Numbered from the stretch's first letter, positions 1 through 9,316 are shown. The stretch: DNA of 64,000 bases from Bacteroidales bacterium (GCA_015061285.1 SUWW01000005.1:17072-81071), one strand, 5' to 3'. Notes: generated by a model from the letters alone, not told the origin. Program-made: numbers and translations.

Positions 1-269
1 TGCATTTTTACGATTGATTGGGACTTGCTGAGCGTCAGATATGCATTTTTACGACTGATTGGGACTTGCTGAGCGTCTGATATGCATTTTTACGATTGAT
101 TGGGACTTGCTGAGCGTCAGATATGCATTTTTACGACTGATTGGGACTTGCTGAGCGTCAGATACGCGTTTTTATGACTGATTGGGACTTGCTGAGCGTC
201 AGATATGCGTTTTTATGACTGCTTGGGACTTGCTGAGCGTCAGACACCCATTTTCATGACTGCTTGAAA
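1..269. repeat. 41-bp tandem repeat array, at least six units
   Basis: Units of exactly 41 bp begin at 1, 42, 83, 124, 165 and 206, with a decayed partial unit at 247-269. All carry the core GGGACTTGCTGAGCGTC. Units 1 and 3 are identical, and units 2 and 4 differ from each other at one base, so two-unit blocks seem to have been copied. The array is cut by the window's left edge. There are no unique spacers between units, so it is not a CRISPR array. A 41-bp period shifts frame every unit, so it is not a coding repeat. Function is unknown. Confidence 0.95.
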
Positions 270-320
270 TTTTCCGACGTTGGAATAGAGCTATTTATGA
301 GCATTATGGGCGGCGTTATA

Positions 321-352
321 TGGTAGAGACGTTTCATGAAACGTCTCTACCA
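321..352. repeat. Perfect 32-bp palindrome
   Basis: The two halves of 321-352 are exact reverse complements (half-site TGGTAGAGACGTTTCA, closing on a central TGAA). It lies about 140 bp beyond the dxs stop codon. No long T-run follows on the dxs strand, so it is not a typical intrinsic terminator. It more resembles a dispersed palindromic element; I see only one copy in this window. Confidence 0.9.
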
Positions 353-494
353 AACGTAATTATCTTGAAAATCCTTATAAATCTGAGTTATCTGTGCGAG
401 AAAGTATGTAGGGCTGTCATATTATGGCAGCCGCAGGTTCAGACGGAAATATACATTATATGGTGTGTCGCAGGCGCGGAGGCCTGCATACCAA
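353..494. other. Non-coding stretch with two more hairpins and dispersed motifs
   Basis: An imperfect inverted repeat (GGCTG...CAGCC) spans 412-432. A 6-bp stem GCAGGC/GCCTGC with a 6-base loop spans 470-487, directly after the dxs stop codon, and may help end dxs transcription although no T-run follows. The segments around 374-395 and 478-494 have close relatives at 10198-10225 and 10252-10272, after another gene end. No convincing gene is present. Confidence 0.6.
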
Positions 495-2402
495 TTATGA
501 ATTCTGATTTGTCAGTTTTGCGCGAATAGCCTCTTCGATAGATTTTTCGTCGAGGCCGCAGATAGCGTGGAGCTCGTCCACCGAACCATGCTCTATGAAG
601 CGGTCGGGCACGCCAAGACGCGTAAAGTCAAGATTGTCGTAGCCATTGTCGGATGCCCACTCCATAACGGCAGAACCGAAGCCGCCAGCGCGTACGCCAT
701 CTTCTATCGTAATAATATGCTTACACTTAGCAAAAGCCGTTGCTAAAGCTTGTGTGTCGAGCGGTTTGGCAAAGCGCATGTCGTAGTGCATAATATTTAT
801 GCCCTGTTCCTTGAGGCGCGAAACGATTTTCTGCACGCGCACGCCGAGCGGACCAACGGAAAGCACAGCAACGCCGTTGCCATCGCTAAGTTTTCGTGCT
901 GCGCCATCGCCAATGGTAAGCGTCTGCATAGGTTGCTGCCAATCTATTATGCTGCCACGTCCGCGCGGATAACGAATAGCTATCGGGCCATTCACCGTGA
1001 GAGCTGTGTACATCATATTGCGCAACTCCACCTCGTCCATTGGAGCGGCTATAATCATATTAGGTACGGGCAGCAGCATAGCTATGTCGAACACACCGTG
1101 GTGCGTAGGACCATCTTGCCCCACAAGTCCGCCGCGGTCGAAGCAGAGAATGACGTGCAACTTCTGGAGCGCCACATCGTGTATTATCTGGTCGTAGGCG
1201 CGCTGAGCGAAGGTGGAGTATATATTGCAGAATGGTATGTAGCCACTAATAGCCAAGCCAGCCGCGAACGTTACGGCGTGTTGCTCGGCAATGCCCACGT
1301 CGAAGCAGCGGTCGGGCATCTCCTTCATCATAATATTTAGGCTGCACCCCGAAGGCATAGCAGGCGTGATACCAAGAATCTTATCGTTTTGGCGTGCAAG
1401 TTCGAGAATGGTATTGCCAAAGACGTCTTGGAATTTAGGAGGTTGAGGCTTGTCGGTAGGAGCGTCGAGCGGTTCACCGTTTACAATGTCGAAGCGTCCG
1501 CTCACGGCGTGCCATTTGGTTTGATTCACCTCCGCAGGCACGAAACCTTTGCCCTTCACCGTAACTACGTGAAGCATCTTTGGTCCAGGGATATTCTTCA
1601 AATCTCTAAGAATCGACACGAGATACTCCACATCGTGACCGTCCACAGGGCCGAAATAGCGAATATTCAAGCCCTCAAACATATTCGTTTGGCGGTTGAT
1701 GAGGTTTTTGAGACTATTGTTGAACTTAGTTATGAAGCTCTTCCGCCCCGAGCCCGACAGACCGCGGCGTTCGAGAGCTTGCGACACGCGTCGGCGCAGT
1801 CTGTTGTATGTAGATGAGGTAGTTATGTCGAGAAGATATTGGCTCATGCCGCCCGTGACGTGGTCGATGGCCATATTGTTATCGTTGAGGATAACGAGCA
1901 TGTCGGGGTTGGCCGAAGCCATATTGTTGAGCGCTTCGAAAGCCTCGCCACCAGTGAGCGCGCCATCACCAATGATAGATACCACGTGGCGTTTCTCGCC
2001 CTTGAGCTGAGCCGCAATGGCCATACCCAAAGCTGCCGACACCGATGTAGAGGAGTGCCCTACGCCAAATGCATCGTATTCACTCTCGAAAATATTAGGG
2101 AACCCGCTTAGTCCGCCAAGTTTACGGTTCGATTCAAAGCGGTCGCGTCGACCTGTGAGTATTTTATGTCCGTATGCCTGATGACCAACGTCCCACACGA
2201 GCTTGTCGAAAGGAAGGTCGAATACGTAATGTACAGCAACCGTCAATTCCACCACGCCAAGACTTGCAGCGAAATGTCCGGGATTGTGCGACAACGCCTC
2301 AATGATGAAGTTGCGCAACTCGGTGCACACCTGTGGCAACTGGTCTACAGAGAGCTTCTTGAGGTCGGCTGGGCTATTTATTTTTTCTAAAAGGTTGTCC
2401 AT
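495..2402 (-). CDS. dxs: 1-deoxy-D-xylulose-5-phosphate synthase
   Basis: Condenses pyruvate and glyceraldehyde-3-phosphate to DXP with thiamine diphosphate, the first step of the MEP isoprenoid pathway, in the cytosol. The 635-residue product has the family's usual length. The thiamine-diphosphate motif [16 protein letters not shown] begins near residue 145. The pyrimidine-binding part carries [13 protein letters not shown], followed by [19 protein letters not shown] further in-frame start exists 13 codons upstream, but [11 protein letters not shown] fits family N-termini better and leaves room for a promoter box at 2427-2434. It is divergent from the OmpA-family gene. ispF, of the same pathway, is at 60550-61032. 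The usual DRAGLVG motif reads DRGGLVG here, a mild change. Confidence 0.97.
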   Translation of the reverse strand: MDNLLEKINSPADLKKLSVDQLPQVCTELRNFIIEALSHNPGHFAASLGVVELTVAVHYVFDLPFDKLVWDVGHQAYGHKILTGRRDRFESNRKLGGLSGFPNIFESEYDAFGVGHSSTSVSAALGMAIAAQLKGEKRHVVSIIGDGALTGGEAFEALNNMASANPDMLVILNDNNMAIDHVTGGMSQYLLDITTSSTYNRLRRRVSQALERRGLSGSGRKSFITKFNNSLKNLINRQTNMFEGLNIRYFGPVDGHDVEYLVSILRDLKNIPGPKMLHVVTVKGKGFVPAEVNQTKWHAVSGRFDIVNGEPLDAPTDKPQPPKFQDVFGNTILELARQNDKILGITPAMPSGCSLNIMMKEMPDRCFDVGIAEQHAVTFAAGLAISGYIPFCNIYSTFAQRAYDQIIHDVALQKLHVILCFDRGGLVGQDGPTHHGVFDIAMLLPVPNMIIAAPMDEVELRNMMYTALTVNGPIAIRYPRGRGSIIDWQQPMQTLTIGDGAARKLSDGNGVAVLSVGPLGVRVQKIVSRLKEQGINIMHYDMRFAKPLDTQALATAFAKCKHIITIEDGVRAGGFGSAVMEWASDNGYDNLDFTRLGVPDRFIEHGSVDELHAICGLDEKSIEEAIRAKLTNQNS

Positions 2403-2424
2403 AATTATCGCTATCCACGCGGGG

Positions 2425-2453
2425 CGCAAAGATAAAAACAAAATATCTTTGCG
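2425..2453. promoter_or_regulatory. Divergent promoter boxes forming an inverted repeat
   Basis: CGCAAAGATA (2425-2434) and TATCTTTGCG (2444-2453) are exact reverse complements 9 bp apart. Each contains TATCTTTG, a match to the Bacteroidetes -7 box TAnnTTTG, one facing dxs and one facing the OmpA-family gene. The dxs-facing copy lies 25 bp from the dxs start. A second candidate box for the + strand gene is TACTTTG at 2517-2523. Clear -33 elements are not visible. Confidence 0.55.
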
Positions 2454-2558
2454 GTTCGAGTTTTATGTTTACTTACAATATTCGTATGTAAGAGGCATAA
2501 CTCATAACATTTGCATTACTTTGCATATATAATAATGGTAATCAACAAATAAAAAACA

Positions 2559-3647
2559 ATGAAATATATCCAGATAGTGCTTATTGCGCTAACTATAGTG
2601 CTGATGAATGCGTGTGTGTCGGCCAAGAAGTATCGCGAAGTAGAACGCCAAGCAACGGCCGCACAGCAAAACTACGACGAGTGTAAAGTAGATGCCAATC
2701 TGCTGAAAAAACGAATAAAGCAGCTACAAGCCGACATTCAAAAACTACAAGCCGAAAAGGCTTCGCTCGAGCAAGACACCACGCTCTATGGCATGAAAAA
2801 CCGCACCTTGCTCAACCAGCTCGCAATACTCGAAAACGACCTTCGACTCCTTGCTGCACGACTTGGCAACACGCCTGAATATAAAGCCCTCATGGAGCAT
2901 CTGATGCAGATGCAAGACGAACTTCTCGACAGCGAAGACAAACGCCTCGACACCCAACGCGCTATCGAGGAACAGAAAAAAGCTTTGGATCTATCGCAAC
3001 AAGCACTGGAGGACAGCAAGCAGATGCTTCAGAACAGCCGTCAAGCTCTCGAAGGCAAAGAGGCTGAGCTTAGTGCTAAAGATCAGGAACTCAGCGCTGC
3101 TCACAAATCCATTGAAGAGCAAGCACAACGTCTGCGCGAACTCGAAGCGGCTCTCAATGCCAAAGAGAACGAAATGGCAGAGCTTCGCAATGCTATAGCT
3201 AACGCCCTTGTCGACTTCAGTTCCGACGACATCAAAGTGGAGCATCGCAATGGCAAAGTATACGTAATGCTTGAAGAGAAACTCCTTTTCGCTTCGGGTA
3301 AATATGACGTGAATGCTCAAGGCGCTGTGGCTTTGAAGAAGATAGCTAACGTCTTGGCAACTAAAGACAACTTGAATATTGTGGTAGAAGGCCACACCGA
3401 TAATGTGCCATATCATGGCCAAGTGCTCATCGACAACTGGGATTTGAGCGTGAAACGTGCTACCTCTGTTTTGCGTATTATGCTCAATGCCGCTCCTATC
3501 GACCCAAGCACCATACAAGCTGCAGGTTGTGCCGATAGCAATCCTATCGACAATGCGAACACAGCTGAGGCTCGTCGCAAAAACCGTCGTACTGAAATAG
3601 TTCTTACACCAAACATCGACCATATTATAGGCCAACTAAAGAAATAA
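2559..3647 (+). CDS. OmpA-family lipoprotein with coiled coil
   Basis: Predicted outer-membrane or periplasm-facing lipoprotein that tethers the envelope to peptidoglycan. The N-terminus is a signal peptide ending in a lipobox-like LMNAC (Cys near residue 19). Residues about 30-215 are rich in Lys, Glu, Gln and Ala in heptads, a long coiled coil. The C-terminal ~120 residues are an OmpA-like peptidoglycan-binding domain, with LLFASGKYDVN, VVEGHTDNVPYHG and the later ARRKNRRTEIVL. The 362-residue length suits the coiled-coil OmpA lipoproteins of Bacteroidetes. It stands 14 bp upstream of nadB, so the two may be cotranscribed, but no functional link is evident. Confidence 0.88.
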   Translation: MKYIQIVLIALTIVLMNACVSAKKYREVERQATAAQQNYDECKVDANLLKKRIKQLQADIQKLQAEKASLEQDTTLYGMKNRTLLNQLAILENDLRLLAARLGNTPEYKALMEHLMQMQDELLDSEDKRLDTQRAIEEQKKALDLSQQALEDSKQMLQNSRQALEGKEAELSAKDQELSAAHKSIEEQAQRLRELEAALNAKENEMAELRNAIANALVDFSSDDIKVEHRNGKVYVMLEEKLLFASGKYDVNAQGAVALKKIANVLATKDNLNIVVEGHTDNVPYHGQVLIDNWDLSVKRATSVLRIMLNAAPIDPSTIQAAGCADSNPIDNANTAEARRKNRRTEIVLTPNIDHIIGQLKK

Positions 3648-3661
3648 TAGATTATAAAGAA

Positions 3662-5257
3662 ATGAGAAAGGAATACGATTTTCTCGTCATCGGTTCTGGC
3701 GCGGCCGGTTTGTCATACGCGCTGAAAGTTGCAGAAAAAGGTAAAGTTGCGCTTGTGTCGAAAACAACGCTCGACGTAACAAACACTTCCTACGCTCAAG
3801 GCGGCATAGCTGCCGTAACCGACTTCTCGCAAGACGATTTCGAGAAGCATATTAGAGATACTCATATCGCTGGTGCTGGCCTTTGCGACCCTGATGCCGT
3901 ACGTATGGTTATCACAAAAGCACCCGACCAGATAAAGACGCTCTTGCAATGGGGTACCGAATTTGACAAACGCAAGGACGGCAACTTCGACCTCCACAAA
4001 GAGGGCGGTCACTCGGAGTTCCGCATTCTGCACCACTTGGATAATACGGGTTTCGAGATTCAGCGTGCACTCATCTCGCAAATCAAAAATCATCCTAATA
4101 TCGATGTATATGAGAACCACTTCGCCGTCGATATAATTACGCAGCACCACCTTGGCCGCAACAACGAGCCTTGGATGACCGACATTCGTTGCTATGGTGC
4201 ATACGTACTCAACGAACAGACGGGTGAACTCATCACGTTCCTTTCCAAAGTAACCATGATGGCTACAGGCGGTGTGGGCAATGTATACCACATAACCACC
4301 AACCCAACCATCTCTACTGGCGATGGCATAGCTATGGCATTCCGCGCTAAGGCTATCATTAAGAATATGGAGTTCATTCAGTTCCACCCAACATCGCTCT
4401 ACAACCCACACGAACGCCCTAACTTCCTCATCACGGAGGCTATGCGTGGCTATGGTGCTATACTCCGCCGTCGCAATGGCACTACATTTATGGAAAAATA
4501 CGACGAACGCGGTTGCCTTGCGCCTCGCGACGTTGTGGCTCGCGCTATCGATAGCGAAATGAAGATTTCGGGCGACGACTTCCTCTTCCTCGACGTCACT
4601 CATAAAGATGCCGAAGAAACGAAGCATCACTTCCCAATGATATACAACAAGTGCCTCTCTATAGGTATCGATATTACTAAAGACTACATACCTATCGTGC
4701 CTGCAGCTCACTATCTCTGCGGCGGCATCAAAGTCGACCTCCGCGGACGCTCGTCTATCAACAATCTATATGCAGCAGGCGAATGCTCTTGCACAGGCCT
4801 GCATGGCGCCAACCGTTTGGCAAGCAACTCGCTCCTCGAAGCCCTCGTCTATGCCGACGAAGCCGCTAAGGACTCTGCCGAAGTTATGGCTCGCACCGAG
4901 ATACGCCACGACGTGCCAGATTGGAACGACGAAGGCACCATACACAACGAGGAGATGATTCTCGTTACGCAGGCCAACAAAGAGGTTGAGACAATCTTGA
5001 GTAGCTACGTAGGTATAGTACGAAGCAACCTCCGCCTAAAGCGCGCGCTTGACCGTCTTGAGATTATCTACCGCGAGACCGAAGATCTCTACAACCAAAG
5101 CAAAGTCAGCCAAAAACTCTGCGAGCTCCGCAACAAGATTAATATTGGCTACCTAATTATAAAGATGGCGCAGAAACGTCACGAGAGTCGAGGTCTACAC
5201 TACACGATAGACTATCCAGAGCGCAACCCGAAGCTCGACACCTACCACATCGATTAA
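3662..5257 (+). CDS. nadB: L-aspartate oxidase
   Basis: Oxidises L-aspartate to iminoaspartate with FAD, the first step of de novo NAD synthesis. The N-terminal dinucleotide-binding motif VIGSGAAGLSYALKVAEKG is at residues 8-26. SYAQGGIAAV follows near residue 44, and IQFHPTSLY and GGIKVDLRGRSSINNLYAAG mark the fumarate-reductase/succinate-dehydrogenase flavoprotein fold. A helical C-terminal domain begins near residue 430. The 531-residue length is normal for NadB rather than for succinate dehydrogenase A, and the SYAQGG motif also favours NadB. nadA and nadC are not in this window. The comM-type gene starts 22 bp downstream on the same strand. Confidence 0.95.
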   Translation: MRKEYDFLVIGSGAAGLSYALKVAEKGKVALVSKTTLDVTNTSYAQGGIAAVTDFSQDDFEKHIRDTHIAGAGLCDPDAVRMVITKAPDQIKTLLQWGTEFDKRKDGNFDLHKEGGHSEFRILHHLDNTGFEIQRALISQIKNHPNIDVYENHFAVDIITQHHLGRNNEPWMTDIRCYGAYVLNEQTGELITFLSKVTMMATGGVGNVYHITTNPTISTGDGIAMAFRAKAIIKNMEFIQFHPTSLYNPHERPNFLITEAMRGYGAILRRRNGTTFMEKYDERGCLAPRDVVARAIDSEMKISGDDFLFLDVTHKDAEETKHHFPMIYNKCLSIGIDITKDYIPIVPAAHYLCGGIKVDLRGRSSINNLYAAGECSCTGLHGANRLASNSLLEALVYADEAAKDSAEVMARTEIRHDVPDWNDEGTIHNEEMILVTQANKEVETILSSYVGIVRSNLRLKRALDRLEIIYRETEDLYNQSKVSQKLCELRNKINIGYLIIKMAQKRHESRGLHYTIDYPERNPKLDTYHID

Positions 5258-5279
5258 CTAAATAAAAACGCCCAATTCT

Positions 5280-6830
5280 ATGCTTGTAAAAACCTTCGGA
5301 TCGGCAGTGTCGGGAATCGACGCTTACACAGTGACTATTGAAGTAAGTGTTACTGTAGGTATAAAAATATTTATAGTAGGATTGCCCGACAAAGCCGTAG
5401 AAGAGAGTCAGCAACGCATAGAATCGGCCATACGCTACAATAAATGGACGTGGCCAGGACGTAAAATAGTTATAAATATGGCGCCTGCCGACATCCGCAA
5501 AGAGGGCACGGCGTACGATTTGCCAATTGCAATAGGCATTTTGGCATCAACAGAGCAGATCTCTGCCGAGCGTCTGCATAGCTACATAATTATGGGCGAA
5601 CTTTCGCTCGACGGAAGCATCTTGCCCGTGAAGGGCATTCTGCCAATGGCAATAAAAGCCAAAGAAGAAGGCTTCGAAGGGTGCATATTGCCTGCTCAAA
5701 ATGCTGCCGAAGCCGCCGTGGTTGAAGGAATAAAAATTTACGGTGCACACAACCTCAATGAGGTGGCGCAATTCCTAAACACTGGCGAAGGCATCGAGCC
5801 TACGGTAATAGATGTCGATTCGGCTTTCAATGCAGGCATCAGCAGTTTCCCGTTCGATTTTTCGGAGGTGAAAGGACAAGAGAATGTGAAACGCGCGTTG
5901 GAGATTGCCGCAGCAGGCGGTCATAATATTCTGCTTATTGGTGCGCCAGGTTCGGGCAAGAGTATGATGGCTAAGCGATTGCCATCTATATTGCCACCGC
6001 TAACTAAGGCGGAAGCTCTCGAAACCACCAAAATCCACTCTGTGGCAGGCAAACTGAAAGGCTCTACTTCGCTACTTACGCAGCGACCATTCCGCAGTCC
6101 GCATCACACCATTAGCGATGTGGCGCTTGTTGGAGGCGGCTCGTTCCCGCAGCCGGGCGAGATTTCGCTTGCGCACAACGGCGTGCTCTTCCTCGACGAG
6201 TTGCCCGAATTCAAGCGTACTGTGCTTGAAGTGCTGCGTCAACCACTCGAAGACCGCACCATAAGTATTTCGCGTTCAAAATTCGCTGTGGAATATCCTG
6301 CAAGCTTTATGCTCGTTGCGAGCATGAATCCTTGTCCTTGTGGCTACTACAACCACCCCGATCGCCATTGCACATGTGCGCCAGGGGCAGTGCAGAAATA
6401 TCTTGGACGAATTTCGGGTCCGCTGCTCGATCGCATCGATTTGCATATCGAGGTAGTGCCAGTGCCATTCAACAAGTTGGCCGAAGTGCAGAATTCCGAT
6501 ACGCCAATAGAGTCGAGTGCTGCCATTCGCGAGCGTGTTGTGAAGGCTCGTGCCATACAGAGTCGACGCTATGCGCCATATCAGGGCATTCACTGCAATG
6601 CTCAAATGACGCCAGCTCTACTTCAGAAGTTTGCCCAGCCCGACGATGCTGGACGCGAGATGCTCCGCAAGGCAATGGAGAAGTTTGGACTTTCGGCTCG
6701 TGCCTACGACCGCATCCTACGTGTGGCTCGTTCCATTGCCGACCTTGACGCGAGTGAGTATATTCAGCGTCAGCATATTCAAGAAGCTATTGCATACCGC
6801 ACACTCGACAGAAGTTCGTGGGGCAATTGA
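5280..6830 (+). CDS. comM: YifB/ComM-family AAA ATPase (Mg-chelatase-like)
   Basis: A cytosolic AAA+ ATPase of the YifB/ComM family; in naturally competent bacteria ComM is a hexameric helicase that promotes branch migration of incoming DNA. Residues 1-170 form the family's N-terminal Lon-protease-like (S5) domain. The AAA core has Walker A GAPGSGKS near residue 220 and Walker B VLFLDELPEF near 305, followed by ASMNPCPCGYY with the cysteine-rich loop typical of the family. The Mg-chelatase C-terminal domain ends the protein near residue 510. At 516 residues the length is standard. The role of ComM in Bacteroidales is not established, so the function is inferred from family. Confidence 0.93.
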   Translation: MLVKTFGSAVSGIDAYTVTIEVSVTVGIKIFIVGLPDKAVEESQQRIESAIRYNKWTWPGRKIVINMAPADIRKEGTAYDLPIAIGILASTEQISAERLHSYIIMGELSLDGSILPVKGILPMAIKAKEEGFEGCILPAQNAAEAAVVEGIKIYGAHNLNEVAQFLNTGEGIEPTVIDVDSAFNAGISSFPFDFSEVKGQENVKRALEIAAAGGHNILLIGAPGSGKSMMAKRLPSILPPLTKAEALETTKIHSVAGKLKGSTSLLTQRPFRSPHHTISDVALVGGGSFPQPGEISLAHNGVLFLDELPEFKRTVLEVLRQPLEDRTISISRSKFAVEYPASFMLVASMNPCPCGYYNHPDRHCTCAPGAVQKYLGRISGPLLDRIDLHIEVVPVPFNKLAEVQNSDTPIESSAAIRERVVKARAIQSRRYAPYQGIHCNAQMTPALLQKFAQPDDAGREMLRKAMEKFGLSARAYDRILRVARSIADLDASEYIQRQHIQEAIAYRTLDRSSWGN

Positions 6831-6868
6831 AAACCAGAATACTATAAAAACTGCGAGATAGTTTGTTT

Positions 6869-8530
6869 ATGAATAAGTATGTATTGATATTGTCGTTAAT
6901 TATAGGCGTTGTGCTAACGTCGTGCAACGAATACAATGTGGCGCATTTCAAAAGGATGTCCTACGAAGGCTACGAACCCTATTACGACCAATTGCAGCCA
7001 TCAGATAGTATGTATCTGAATCCAATACTATCAGGTTCGCACCCCGAGCCATCGGTTTGTCGCGTTGGCGGTACATATTATATGGTGACAGCATCGCTTA
7101 CTCAATACCCATCATTGCCAGTCTATTCGAGCAACGATTTGGTCACTTGGTATCATCTGGGTCATGCTGTGAATTGTCTCGATTTCGAAGCGCAAGACAT
7201 GACCGAAGGCATACATTCGCCAACCATACGCTACAATAAGTACAATAAATACTACTACATCATTGCCAACGATCTTGGAGGTTGTGGCACATTCATAGTA
7301 AAAACTACCGACCCTAATGTGGGTTGGAGTGGACCTATCTTCCTTCCACAAATCGACGGTACGGACCCATCGATATTCATTGGGAAAGGTGGTAAAGTGT
7401 ATATAATTAGTTGCAATGAGGCTACGCATGGAAGTCCACGATGGAAGGGACATCGAAGCATACGTATGCATATGTATGACACCAAAAACGACAGCATTGT
7501 TGGTACATCAAGAATACTCGTTGATGGTGGATTGAACAAAGGCAAACACCCTACACTGAAGTCGCCTAAGATGTTTCGCGGTGATTCTAAGTATTATCTC
7601 ATGTTTTCAGAATGCTATCCCGATGGTGTGTGCAAGGAGGTTATGTATGAATCGCGTAACGTCACTGGACCTTTCAAGCCATGCGAAGTGAATCCGGTCT
7701 TTGAGCAAGAAGCCATTTACGACGATGAGCAATTCAGTATGTCTTTTGCAGGTTATGCCGATGTGGTCGACACAGAAGATGGCAATTATTGGGCTGTTGT
7801 GTCAGGTTGTCGCCCTATGGCTCAAAATAGATATATGGCTGGTATGGAGACTTTTCTTTTGCCCGCAAATATTACCAAAACGGGTCAGCCTGTAATAATG
7901 AGAGCCCCCGATAGAGTGCCTGTAATAGTGCACAAACAAGATCTTGATATAGTGGCTCAGCGAGAATACATGTCGGGAAATATTGATTTTGAATATCGAT
8001 TCGACAAAGGTAGATTGCCCCGCTATTTCGATCTTTTGCGAAAGTCTGAAGTGCCTTTCTACGATTTGAAAAACAAGCAACTCAATCTTTCGCTATTGCC
8101 TACGAGTGTCGATTCTATGAGCGCACTATCGTTTGTTTCGCGACGTATTCAGCATAAATATTTTGCAGCGGAGACAGAACTCGATTTTGTGCCTACGAGT
8201 AGCAACGAGTTGGCTGGCCTTATTGTTGTGCGCGACGAACGTAACTATTCTGTTTTAGGTATTACATATAAGGCAGGCATAAAAACAGTTGTTGTGGCCA
8301 CTGTTGAAGCTGGTGTAAAATCTATTCTTGCCGAGTTGCCTATATCTTCGCTCGATGCCATAACATTGCGTATACTAAGCGATGGCAGAAACCTATCGTT
8401 CGAAGTGAACGATGCCAGTCAGACAAAAGAGCTATGTAAATTACCTCTCATGCATCTCACTACCGACGATGTGAGTGATTTCAGCGCGGCTTTTGTAGCT
8501 ATGTATGCTACAAGCAATTGGGGTAATTAA
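6869..8530 (+). CDS. GH43-like lipoprotein, catalytic residues altered
   Basis: A predicted surface or periplasmic lipoprotein: the signal peptide ends at LTSC (Cys near residue 18). The N-terminal half matches the GH43 five-bladed propeller: NPILSGSHPEPSVCRVGGTY near residue 50, SSNDLVTWYHLGHAV, and GTDPSIFIGKGGKVYI near 170. The C-terminal ~190 residues resemble the beta-sandwich of GH43 xylosidases/arabinofuranosidases. In active members the first motif reads HPDPS, with Asp as general base; here it is HPEPS. The expected general-acid motif EGP appears to be replaced by LKSPKM. It may therefore be inactive, a binding protein, or a divergent subfamily. Start chosen at ATG 6869; a TTG lies two codons upstream. 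It sits alone 38 bp after comM. Confidence 0.8.
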   Translation: MNKYVLILSLIIGVVLTSCNEYNVAHFKRMSYEGYEPYYDQLQPSDSMYLNPILSGSHPEPSVCRVGGTYYMVTASLTQYPSLPVYSSNDLVTWYHLGHAVNCLDFEAQDMTEGIHSPTIRYNKYNKYYYIIANDLGGCGTFIVKTTDPNVGWSGPIFLPQIDGTDPSIFIGKGGKVYIISCNEATHGSPRWKGHRSIRMHMYDTKNDSIVGTSRILVDGGLNKGKHPTLKSPKMFRGDSKYYLMFSECYPDGVCKEVMYESRNVTGPFKPCEVNPVFEQEAIYDDEQFSMSFAGYADVVDTEDGNYWAVVSGCRPMAQNRYMAGMETFLLPANITKTGQPVIMRAPDRVPVIVHKQDLDIVAQREYMSGNIDFEYRFDKGRLPRYFDLLRKSEVPFYDLKNKQLNLSLLPTSVDSMSALSFVSRRIQHKYFAAETELDFVPTSSNELAGLIVVRDERNYSVLGITYKAGIKTVVVATVEAGVKSILAELPISSLDAITLRILSDGRNLSFEVNDASQTKELCKLPLMHLTTDDVSDFSAAFVAMYATSNWGN

Positions 8531-8668
8531 GAACTCTAAATGCATAATTCATAATTGATGCATATATGGATGTAGCAAATCCGTAGAAAGCCGTATATCT
8601 ACTCAACCCTCTGCTTTCTACTCTACGCTTTACCCTCTACGCTCTACTCTCTACCCTCTACTCTAATA
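8531..8668. other. Intergenic, pyrimidine-rich CTCTAC repeats
   Basis: Between two convergent genes. 8602-8664 is a strand-biased low-complexity tract made of variants of CTCTAC and CCTCTAC. Just upstream, 8538-8556 carries TAATTCATAATTG, related to a segment at 17647-17663. No gene or clear terminator hairpin is visible. Confidence 0.6.
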
Positions 8669-9187
8669 TCACTCGTACCATTTTTTGTACATGGCGTAGT
8701 TTGTTGCATAATGAGCAATGCGTTCGTGAGCTACGTCGGGGTCGAGATCTTTTACTTTTTTTGCTGGCACGCCAGCATAAATCGAATTTGGCTCTGTTAC
8801 TGTGTTGGCGAGCACCAAAGCGCCAGCAGCAATTATGGTGTTGCTCGTAATTATAGCGCCGTCGAGTATAGTAGATCCCATGCCAATAAGTACATTGTCG
8901 CCGATGGTGCAGCCATGTACAGTAGCGTTGTGACCTATGGTGACATCGTTGCCAATGACAACTGGCGCCTTGCCGTATGTCCCATGTAGCACGGCTCCAT
9001 CTTGTACGTTCACATTGTTGCCAAGCGTTATTGGAGCCACATCGCCACGAAGCACAGCGCTAAACCAAATGCTGCAGCCATTCCCTGTTATTACTTCGCC
9101 AACGATGGCTGCTGTAGGTGCTACGTATGTGTCGTCGCCAATCTGTGGAGTTTTACCTTCGATAGATATTATGTTCGGATTGTTCAT
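8669..9187 (-). CDS. Gamma-carbonic-anhydrase-like hexapeptide protein (YrdA family)
   Basis: A small left-handed beta-helix protein built of hexapeptide repeats, 172 residues. The repeat region runs from about residue 15 to 145, with the family signature GDVAPITLGNNVNVQDGAVL. His residues in GAVLHG and in IGHNATVHG fall where the metal ligands of gamma-carbonic anhydrases lie. Homologues are trimeric metal-binding proteins; carbonic anhydrase activity has been shown only for some, so the activity here is uncertain. It ends with a short C-terminal helix (YATNYAMYKKWYE). It is convergent with the GH43-like gene and lies upstream of tRNA-His on the same strand order. Confidence 0.88.
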   Translation of the reverse strand: MNNPNIISIEGKTPQIGDDTYVAPTAAIVGEVITGNGCSIWFSAVLRGDVAPITLGNNVNVQDGAVLHGTYGKAPVVIGNDVTIGHNATVHGCTIGDNVLIGMGSTILDGAIITSNTIIAAGALVLANTVTEPNSIYAGVPAKKVKDLDPDVAHERIAHYATNYAMYKKWYE

Positions 9188-9316
9188 GTGTATATGTTTT
9201 GGTGATGAGTAAAGGTAGGAAAACGCAATAGGAAAACACTATTAATCAACGAATTTTCGTATGTATATAAATAAAAAAGCAGACATTTCAATTGAAATAT
9301 CTGCTTTGAAAACTTG

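Noticed and set aside
1-269. Possible CRISPR array
   Set aside because: Units follow each other directly with a 41-bp period and no unique spacers, and there are no cas genes nearby.
320-529. Short + strand frame before dxs
   Set aside because: It runs through the palindrome and dispersed repeats and into the dxs end, with no start signal or recognisable protein.
3713-4711. Long frame antisense to nadB
   Set aside because: 332 codons opposite a highly conserved gene, with no family motif; an artefact of codon bias. The same applies to long antisense frames at 32343-33266, 38079-38888 and 54779-55543.
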